Below are positions 1-5,324 of a stretch of DNA of 6,046 nucleotides, piece by piece. Position 1 is the first letter of the stretch, and each line of letters opens with the position of its first letter. The notes under the pieces were generated by a model. The model was not told the origin of the DNA, did not search any database, and saw only the letters and a list, made by a program, of their open reading frames with translations. The position numbers were made by a program, and so were the translations under genes. Origin of the DNA: 4572-123 sp964418755. GTDB lineage: Bacteria > Desulfobacterota > Desulfobacteria > Desulfobacterales > 4572-123. The stretch is from contig CAYQNS010000222.1 in the NCBI GenBank assembly GCA_964418755.1, positions 1-6,046 of the forward strand, written 5' to 3'.

Positions 1-1319
1 GCGATGATCTGACATTCCGCCCTGTCCGGTTCGAAATCAGACAGCACCACCTCTTCTTCCGGTTCGGTCAGGGGTTGATCTATGACCCCGGTACCACCAA
101 GATATCGATCGATGGATTGTGCGGCCGTGCGGCCCTGAGCAATGGCATCGATAATCGAAGCCGGGCCTGTCAAAAGGTCTCCGCCTGCATACACACCGGC
201 CGTGTCAGTGGCCAGCGTATCTAAGTCAGCCTGCACATTGCCCTTTTTATCCAGTGCTACCCCCAGCTCCCGGGTCCCTGTCAGCACCTGGCCGATGGCG
301 GCAATCACCGTATCAAATTCCTGCACAAATTCACTGCCGTCCACCAAAATCGGCACCGGCCGCCCGCCGGCATCCGGCTTTCCCAGTTCCATGCGGGCCA
401 GCGTCACTTCCAGTGCGCCGTTTTTGGCAACTGCGCCCGTGGGTATTGTCAGGTATTGGATCTTCACACCTTCTTCAAGCGCAGCGGCAACCTCTTCCTT
501 CAAGGCCGGCATCTCAGCCGAGGAACGCCGATAAATAATGCTGACATCATCGGCCCCCAGTCTTACGGCGCTGCGGGCGGCATCAACAGCCGTATTGCCG
601 CCACCGATAACGGCGACCCGATTACCCGTCGTCACTGCGTCTCCTCTGTTGATCGCTTTAAGGAATTCCAGACCGTCCAGCATGCCGTCCAAATCTTCCC
701 CGTCAATGCCGAGTTTAGCGCCCTTTTGCAATCCACAGGCAACATAAACCGAATCAAATCCATCCTGAAGAAGTGCCTGGGCCGCAGCCGCCTGTTGCCC
801 GGTCTTGATTTCAACACCCACACCTTTGATATCATTGATTTCGCTATCCAGGTTTTCACGCGGCAGACGATAAGCCGGAATCGCTGACTGCATCATTCCA
901 CCGGCCCGATCAAGTACTTCGAACACAGTCACCTGATGCCCAAGGACTGCAAGATAGTAAGCAGCCGTCAATCCGCTGGGTCCGGCACCCACAACAGCCA
1001 CCTTTTTGCCGGTGGGAGTGGCAATGGTCAAATTCTCGCGCCAGAGTTGTCCCCCCTCTTCAGCGGCAGACCGCTTCAAAGCCCGTATGGCGATGGGATT
1101 GCCGAATTGTTTATTGGCACAATCGGTCTCACAGGGCGCAAAGCAGGCGTACCCGCAAATGGATGGGAACGGTATCCGTTCCCTGATGACGGCCAGGGCC
1201 TCATCGAATTTTCCCTCTTTAATGCGCCTGATGTAGCGCGGCACATCAATGCCTGCCGGACAGGCCGCCCGGCAGGGAGGGACAACCAGACTTGCTTTCA
1301 GAACATGTTTTTCACTCAT
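1..1319 (-). CDS. GltD-like NAD(P)H-dependent Fe-S/FAD oxidoreductase, 3'-truncated by window edge
   Basis: Reading the minus strand from the ATG at 1319-1317 gives 439 uninterrupted codons with no stop before position 1. A GGAGG (1333-1329) lies 9 nt upstream and fixes the start. Seen in the protein: an N-terminal cysteine domain (C16, C20-P21, then C55, C59, C63, C67), as in the [4Fe-4S] domain of glutamate synthase beta chain and dihydropyrimidine dehydrogenase; a first dinucleotide fold GAGPSG (111-116) for FAD; a second, GGGNTAVDAA (239-248), followed by YRR (263-265), which in this family favours NADPH; and the closing FAD motif AGGDLLTGPASIIDAIAQG (378-396). Role by family: moves electrons between NAD(P)H and a partner through FAD and Fe-S centres in the cytoplasm. 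No glutamate synthase large subunit is visible, so GltD proper is unproven; many anaerobes carry such stand-alone paralogues with other partners. The reading frame continues at least 30 residues past the usual end of the fold (about residue 409), suggesting a C-terminal extension. Family assignment is secure, the physiological reaction is not. Confidence 0.92.
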   Translation of the reverse strand, partial: MSEKHVLKASLVVPPCRAACPAGIDVPRYIRRIKEGKFDEALAVIRERIPFPSICGYACFAPCETDCANKQFGNPIAIRALKRSAAEEGGQLWRENLTIATPTGKKVAVVGAGPSGLTAAYYLAVLGHQVTVFEVLDRAGGMMQSAIPAYRLPRENLDSEINDIKGVGVEIKTGQQAAAAQALLQDGFDSVYVACGLQKGAKLGIDGEDLDGMLDGLEFLKAINRGDAVTTGNRVAVIGGGNTAVDAARSAVRLGADDVSIIYRRSSAEMPALKEEVAAALEEGVKIQYLTIPTGAVAKNGALEVTLARMELGKPDAGGRPVPILVDGSEFVQEFDTVIAAIGQVLTGTRELGVALDKKGNVQADLDTLATDTAGVYAGGDLLTGPASIIDAIAQGRTAAQSIDRYLGGTGVIDQPLTEPEEEVVLSDFEPDRAECQII

Positions 1320-1429
1320 CGGTTTTGGCCTCCAAATAAATTAATAATTTTGGGTAAAACAAACTAGGAATAAACACCCCGATTTGAATAGGCAAACTCT
1401 ATTTTAGGTTCATGATTTTTATTTTAACT

Positions 1430-1458
1430 GATACATCAAATATTCAGCATACTGTCAA
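1430..1458 (-). promoter_or_regulatory. Possible sigma70-type promoter for the flavoprotein gene
   Basis: On the minus strand a perfect TTGACA (complement of 1453-1458) is followed, after a 17-bp spacer, by TGTATC (complement of 1430-1435), a poor -10 match (3 of 6). Transcription would start near 1423, leaving a leader of roughly 100 nt before the ATG at 1319. The exact -35 box and ideal spacing argue for it; the weak -10 and the AT-rich surroundings, where such matches arise by chance, argue against. Confidence 0.35.
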
Positions 1459-1737
1459 GTCCTTTTTTATAAAAATTTGAATTATTTTTTGATAAAAAAT
1501 TATTCCGTTTGGTTTCAGCGAGTATATCAACTTGAATTAATTGATAAAATTAAAAAATAGGGTAATTGCGGTGCAGATCAAAGTGTCAAATCGTATTCAG
1601 TGCATTTAGGGGCCAGGCTACTTTTCAAAACTTCAATTTCCATACACAGCGCCCGTGCGATCTCTTTTTTTGATACCCATTTTTGAGATTCGGGGAAACT
1701 CAAAAATAGTTCTATCGATCATATAACAGGAAGCATG

Positions 1738-1765
1738 TTCGAACAATTTATCACAATATTATACT
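1738..1765 (+). promoter_or_regulatory. Weak candidate promoter with overlapping palindrome
   Basis: TATACT at 1760-1765 matches a -10 box at five of six positions. Sixteen bases upstream, TTCGAA (1738-1743) is a poor -35 (three of six) but sits inside the perfect palindrome TGTTCGAACA (1736-1745), the kind of placement an operator would have. A GAAGG at 1775-1779 follows shortly after. Anything it transcribes is hidden by the gap at 1846. This is a low-confidence reading in AT-rich DNA. Confidence 0.2.
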
Positions 1766-1845
1766 TTAATAATAGAAGGTTGTGACATTTTGCGACCCAA
1801 TGAGCGCATATTTTATCAGTTATGGACAAAACGCCATTACCATTG

Positions 1846-1945
1846 NNNNNNNNNNNNNNNNNNNNNNNNNNNNNNNNNNNNNNNNNNNNNNNNNNNNNNN
1901 NNNNNNNNNNNNNNNNNNNNNNNNNNNNNNNNNNNNNNNNNNNNN
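1846..1945. other. Assembly gap of exactly 100 N
   Basis: The sequence is a run of N from 1846 to 1945. Exactly 100 N is the customary placeholder for a scaffold join of unknown size, so the true distance, and whether genes are missing here, cannot be read. Frames drawn across it are artefacts. Linkage between the minus-strand flavoprotein and the plus-strand genes rests on scaffolding only. Confidence 0.97.
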
Positions 1946-2131
1946 TTTTATTACCCCATCATGCCTGTCCGTATTCATTGAAACACAACCGGGCTTTAGC
2001 CGATAGCTGTAAAAACAATTCCAATCAACAACCGATGCGTCATAAATTTAAAAAAAGTACACAGCTTAATTTCCTTTGATACCGCAATAACCAAACCAAT
2101 TAGCGTAGCAAAAAAAATGGAGGATTGAAAA
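1946..2131 (+). other. Leader region upstream of the aminotransferase
   Basis: These 186 bases between the gap and the aminotransferase ATG show no gene and no convincing -35/-10 pair. The only firm element is the ribosome binding site GGAGGA at 2119-2124, 7 nt before the ATG. The promoter may lie here as a non-consensus site, or upstream in or beyond the gap. Confidence 0.6.
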
Positions 2132-3526
2132 ATGGCCCAAAATATGAATTGGCTCGATTACGATGTCGATGAAATGATTGCCGCCGACAGAGACTGCCTC
2201 TGGCATCATCTGAAACCCCACAATGTGTTTAAAGATAAAGAACAGATGATCATTGTTGAAGGCAACGGTCTTATCGTCAAAGACATCAGGGGCAGAGAAT
2301 ACCTCGATGCCACGGCAGGCGGTGTCTGGGGGGTAATCGTCGGACACGGCCGCAAGAGCATGGCCGATGCCATATCTGCCCAGGTCCATAAGATAGGCTA
2401 TTACGCCGGGGGTGTCGGCACCATTCCCGGCATCAAACTGGCCAAGAAATTAACTGAAAAACTGCCCGGTCTCGGGAAAATATTTTTTTCCAACTCAGGC
2501 TCGGAAGCCAATGAAAAAGCGTTTAAAATTATCCGTCAGTCGTCAAAATTCGATGGGGACCGCAAGGGCAAATATAAGGTTCTGTACCGGGACAGGGATT
2601 ATCACGGAACCACCATCGGTGCGTTGAGCGCCACCGGTCAGAATGAAAGAAAGTATCATTTCGGGCCCATGGCCGAGGGGTTTGCAGGGTTTGGCCCCGC
2701 GCTTTGCTACCGCTGCCCCTTTGGCAAACAATACCCGGACTGCAACATCGAATGTGCCCACGCACTCGAGGATCTAATCCTGAAAGAGGGCCCTGATACC
2801 GTGGGCGGCGTCATTGTGGAACCGATTACCGCCGGCGGCGGCATTCTGGTCCCGGTCAAGGAATATTACCCGATCCTCCAGGAGATCTGCCGAAAATACG
2901 GGGCCTACCTGATCATGGACGAGGTGGTCTGCGGATTCGGACGAACCGGTAAATTCTGGGGCCATGAACACTATGACTGCGACCCCGACATGGTAACCAT
3001 GGCCAAGGGCATGGCCAGTTGCTATGAACCCCTGTCGGTAACCGCCATCAAAGACGAAATTTATGATCTGTTCCTTGATACGGATACCCCCGGCAAAAGA
3101 TTGAACTACTTCAGGGACATCAGTACCTATGGCGGATGTACCGGACCCATGGCCGCCGGCCTTGAAAATATCAGAATTATTGAAGATGAAGGTCTGGTTG
3201 AAAACAGCCGGATTGTCGGCCGGTACCTGCTGGAAGGCTTAAAGACGCTTGAAGATTTCCCCATTGTCGGCAATGTGCGCGGCAAGGGACTTTTCTGCGG
3301 CGTTGAATTTGTAAAGGACAAAAAGACCAAAGAGCCGATCACCGAAGCGCAGATGGGCAAAATCATGGGCGACGTTGCAGCGCAGAGCGTCCTGGTCGGC
3401 AGAACCAATTCAAGCCTGCCGGGAATGAACACGATTATGAATTTTGCACCGGCCCTGGTTGCCACCAAAGACCAGATGGACCAGATCGTTGCAGCGGTCA
3501 AGGCTGCTATTGAATTAAATGTTTAA
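2132..3526 (+). CDS. tpa: Class III PLP aminotransferase, taurine:pyruvate aminotransferase-like
   Basis: A complete 464-residue protein of normal length for class III (omega) aminotransferases. GGAGGA sits 7 nt before the ATG. Fold-type I landmarks seen: SGSEAN (122-127, phosphate cup), YHG (157-159, ring stacking), MDEVVCGFGRTG (262-273, Asp263 to the pyridine nitrogen), MAKGMAS (290-296, Lys292 forming the Schiff base) and the STYGG segment (331-335, phosphate contact from the partner subunit). The stretches YRDRDYHGTT (152-161), EGPDTVGGVIVEPITAGGG (219-237) and LNYFRDISTYGGCT (324-337) resemble, from memory, taurine:pyruvate aminotransferase of Bilophila. That enzyme converts taurine and pyruvate to sulfoacetaldehyde and alanine in the cytoplasm. 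A four-Cys cluster (192, 195, 204, 208) is notable. The acylating aldehyde dehydrogenase follows after 84 nt with no terminator, so the two are probably cotranscribed. Beta-alanine, hypotaurine or another omega-amino donor remains possible. The family is near certain; the substrate is moderately supported. Confidence 0.93.
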   Translation: MAQNMNWLDYDVDEMIAADRDCLWHHLKPHNVFKDKEQMIIVEGNGLIVKDIRGREYLDATAGGVWGVIVGHGRKSMADAISAQVHKIGYYAGGVGTIPGIKLAKKLTEKLPGLGKIFFSNSGSEANEKAFKIIRQSSKFDGDRKGKYKVLYRDRDYHGTTIGALSATGQNERKYHFGPMAEGFAGFGPALCYRCPFGKQYPDCNIECAHALEDLILKEGPDTVGGVIVEPITAGGGILVPVKEYYPILQEICRKYGAYLIMDEVVCGFGRTGKFWGHEHYDCDPDMVTMAKGMASCYEPLSVTAIKDEIYDLFLDTDTPGKRLNYFRDISTYGGCTGPMAAGLENIRIIEDEGLVENSRIVGRYLLEGLKTLEDFPIVGNVRGKGLFCGVEFVKDKKTKEPITEAQMGKIMGDVAAQSVLVGRTNSSLPGMNTIMNFAPALVATKDQMDQIVAAVKAAIELNV

Positions 3527-3535
3527 AAGCGAATA

Positions 3536-3553
3536 ATTCGTTCAATGGCTCAA
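3536..3553 (+). repeat. Short intergenic repeat, copy 1
   Basis: ATTCGTTCAATGGCTCAA, 10 nt after the aminotransferase stop. A copy lacking the two bases TC lies 23 nt after the aldehyde dehydrogenase stop. Both sit in 3' flanks and both contain ATGGCTCAA, which opens a tiny frame (8 codons here, 3545-3571) without a ribosome binding site. Function is unknown and it may be chance. Confidence 0.4.
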
Positions 3554-3610
3554 GATTTACCGGAAATTTAAACCTTTAATTGGCAAATTATTGCAAAGGA
3601 GTGACTGAGA

Positions 3611-5176
3611 ATGAATGGTAAGACGGATTTTATCAGGATCAAAAATTTTATTGACGGCCAGTGGGTAGATGAAACCGGGGGGGAATTTGTTCCGCTGTAT
3701 AACCCTTCCACCGGCGAAGTTATCGGCGAGGTCCCGCTGTCATCTCAGGAAACCTCGCTGGCGGCAGTGGACTCTTCATACGCGGCCTATAATGGCTGGC
3801 GTAAGCTTCCGCTTGCCAAACGCATGCGATATATTTTCGATATCCGTCAGGCAATGATTGATCAGGCTGAGGAGATTGCCGTGGCCATCGCCATCGACCA
3901 AGCCAAACATATCAGTGAAGCACGGGGAGAAGTAACACGGGTCGTTGAAATCCTCGAGATGGCTTGCGGCATTCCCGCACTGATACAGGGGGAAACTCTT
4001 GAAAAAATTTCCTCTAATATAAATGGCCGGGTAATCCGCCAGCCGCTGGGTGTTTTCGGTGGTGTGGCACCATTTAATTTTCCGGCCCTGGTTTTTGGCT
4101 GGTTTGTCCCCTATGCCATTGCCACCGGAAACACTTTTATTTTCAAACCTTCCACTCAATCTCCCTATTTCATGCAAAAAATGGGAAATGTCTTTCAGGA
4201 TATCGGTCTGCCGCCGGGTGTCATTAACATTGTACACGGCAATCGCACCATTCCGGGGAGCTGGTATGAGCACCCGAAAATGTCCGGGGTCTGCCTGGTG
4301 GGCTCAACGCCCACGGCCAAAATAATGGCCGAACACTGTGGCCGGGGAGGAAAACGCAGTATGCTGCTGGGCGGCGCGAAAAACATTCTTCTGGTCATGG
4401 AAGATGCCCAGCCGGATCTTTTTATCGAAAACTTTGTCCATTCCTGCTTTGGTTCCGCCGGGCAAAGATGCCTGGCCGGATCCATCGTGGCCATGGTGCC
4501 GGAAATTTACGATTCGTTCCTGAAAAAAATGATAGATGGTGCCAAGTCCATTAAAACCGGCGACGCCCTTGATCCTGATATTTACATGGGGCCGCTCATT
4601 TCCGCCAAAGCCAAAAAGAAAGTTGAAGACTACATTAAAATCGGCATAAAAGAAGGTGCGAACCTGGTTCTGGACGGTCGAAACCCGGAAATGCCGGAAA
4701 AAATCAAAAACGGCTATTATATCGAACCGACAATTTTTGAGGGTGTTACCCCTTCTCATACAATTGCCAAGGAAGAAATTTTCGGACCAGTGGTGTCGGT
4801 AATGAAAGTCAAGGATCTGGATGACGCCCTGGAAATTATCCGGGCGCAACCATTCGGCAACGGGGCCTGCATCTTCACCCAGAATCAATACTACGCTGAA
4901 ACATTCATCGCCGAAGCCGATGTGGGTATGATCGGCGTCAATGTGGGTATCTCCGCACCTCATCCCTACCTGCCCTTTGGCGGTATCAAGGATTCGCATC
5001 TGGGAACCGATAAGGCCCAGGGTAAGGATGGTCTTGATTTCTTTACCCAGAACAAGATCGCTACCGTTCGGGTGACACCGCCTACCGGCCATTTTACAGG
5101 TGGTGAGGATAAAACCGGCGAACCGGCAAAGAAGGAAGAGAGTCCACCGAAAGAGCGGAGTTGTGTGGCTCGTTAA
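3611..5176 (+). CDS. CoA-acylating aldehyde dehydrogenase, (methyl)malonate-semialdehyde dehydrogenase type
   Basis: A complete 521-residue aldehyde dehydrogenase. AAGGAG (3596-3601) lies 9 nt before the ATG. Seen: PFNFP (154-158, Asn156 for the oxyanion hole), FKPST (178-182), GSTPTAK (231-237), LLGGAKN (252-258), GQRC with nucleophile Cys287, EEIFGP (388-393) and the C-terminal PFGGIK (455-460). At the place where hydrolytic aldehyde dehydrogenases carry the general-base Glu (ELGG), this protein has Leu252. That, together with GGAKN, is typical of methylmalonate-semialdehyde dehydrogenases, which release the acyl group to CoA and not to water. Arg110 and Arg286 fall where that family's substrate-carboxylate arginines lie. 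Expected reaction: aldehyde + NAD+ + CoA to acyl-CoA + NADH, with decarboxylation for malonate-type substrates. Downstream of the Tpa-like gene it could act on sulfoacetaldehyde, malonate semialdehyde or acetaldehyde. An unusual hydrophilic tail (about 490-521, rich in K, E, P) extends past the family's usual end. Class is confident, substrate open. Confidence 0.94.
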   Translation: MNGKTDFIRIKNFIDGQWVDETGGEFVPLYNPSTGEVIGEVPLSSQETSLAAVDSSYAAYNGWRKLPLAKRMRYIFDIRQAMIDQAEEIAVAIAIDQAKHISEARGEVTRVVEILEMACGIPALIQGETLEKISSNINGRVIRQPLGVFGGVAPFNFPALVFGWFVPYAIATGNTFIFKPSTQSPYFMQKMGNVFQDIGLPPGVINIVHGNRTIPGSWYEHPKMSGVCLVGSTPTAKIMAEHCGRGGKRSMLLGGAKNILLVMEDAQPDLFIENFVHSCFGSAGQRCLAGSIVAMVPEIYDSFLKKMIDGAKSIKTGDALDPDIYMGPLISAKAKKKVEDYIKIGIKEGANLVLDGRNPEMPEKIKNGYYIEPTIFEGVTPSHTIAKEEIFGPVVSVMKVKDLDDALEIIRAQPFGNGACIFTQNQYYAETFIAEADVGMIGVNVGISAPHPYLPFGGIKDSHLGTDKAQGKDGLDFFTQNKIATVRVTPPTGHFTGGEDKTGEPAKKEESPPKERSCVAR

Positions 5177-5198
5177 TGAACGGACACGTTTTAAAAAT

Positions 5199-5214
5199 AT
5201 TCGTAATGGCTCAA
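5199..5214 (+). repeat. Short intergenic repeat, copy 2
   Basis: ATTCGTAATGGCTCAA repeats the element at 3536-3553 minus two internal bases, again shortly downstream of a stop codon. Its ATG (5206) opens a 7-codon frame ending at 5229, just before the terminator hairpin, without a ribosome binding site. Confidence 0.4.
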
Positions 5215-5234
5215 CAAAAAGATCCATAGAATGC

Positions 5235-5268
5235 TCGATAGGGGCGCTGGGCGCTCCTATCGAATTTT
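5235..5268 (+). terminator. Intrinsic terminator-like hairpin after the aldehyde dehydrogenase gene
   Basis: Arms at 5235-5247 and 5251-5263 pair over 13 positions (twelve Watson-Crick, one G-U) around a 3-nt TGG loop, with a GC-rich stem top. AATTTT follows, so the T-run is short (5265-5268). It starts 58 nt after the aldehyde dehydrogenase stop. It probably ends or attenuates the aminotransferase/dehydrogenase transcript, so the downstream ABC gene would need its own promoter or read-through. The short T-run leaves room for an mRNA-stabilising or processing hairpin instead. Confidence 0.7.
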
Positions 5269-5324
5269 AGGACAATAAAAACAAAACGGTTCCCGTTCAA
5301 AAATGGCATAACATAGGAGCTTTT

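Larger units (their letters stand above)
1334..1845. other. AT-rich divergent spacer without a convincing gene
   Basis: About 510 bases left of the assembly gap hold no well-supported gene. What can be seen: AT-rich runs at 1460-1560; the possible minus-strand promoter at 1430-1458; a perfect 9-bp inverted repeat (ATTTTTGAG at 1679-1687, CTCAAAAAT at 1699-1707, 11-nt loop) without a following T-run; a 10-bp palindrome TGTTCGAACA at 1736-1745; a plus-strand TATACT at 1760-1765; and a GAAGG (1775-1779) ahead of short frames that run into the gap. On the minus strand, codons from the ATG at 1722 would read as a small protein-like frame only if the seven-T run at 1665-1671 were one base shorter, so at most this is a decayed fragment. 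Confidence 0.7.

Noticed and set aside
142..1367. Plus-strand frames over the left part of the window
   Set aside because: They are antisense to the GltD-like gene, whose minus-strand frame carries intact Fe-S, FAD and NAD(P) motifs over 439 codons.
1679..1707. Inverted repeat with 9-bp arms as a terminator
   Set aside because: The stem is AT-rich with an 11-nt loop, no T-run follows on either strand, and no gene ends next to it.
1578..1722. Minus-strand small protein starting MIDRTIFEFP
   Set aside because: It stays open only if the seven-base homopolymer at 1665-1671 is one base shorter. There is no ribosome binding site and no recognisable family. It could be a decayed fragment, but this is unsupported.
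1782..2079. Open frames spanning the N run
   Set aside because: They cross 100 undetermined bases, so their length and frame continuity are artefacts of the placeholder.
2066..2389. 107-residue minus-strand frame over the start of the aminotransferase
   Set aside because: It is antisense to the well-supported aminotransferase start, without a ribosome binding site or domain.
3581..3595. Sigma54-like TGGCA...TTGCA just upstream of the dehydrogenase gene
   Set aside because: The GG-to-GC spacing is 9 and not the strict 10, and the implied transcription start would fall inside the ribosome binding site, leaving almost no leader.
4304..5227. 307-residue open frame on the minus strand opposite the dehydrogenase
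   Set aside because: It lies antisense to a clear aldehyde dehydrogenase with all catalytic motifs, has no recognisable domain, and looks like a codon-bias shadow.
5285..5297. AACGG-TTC-CCGTT inverted repeat ahead of the ABC ATPase gene
   Set aside because: Arms of only 5 bp are common by chance, and no promoter elements accompany them.
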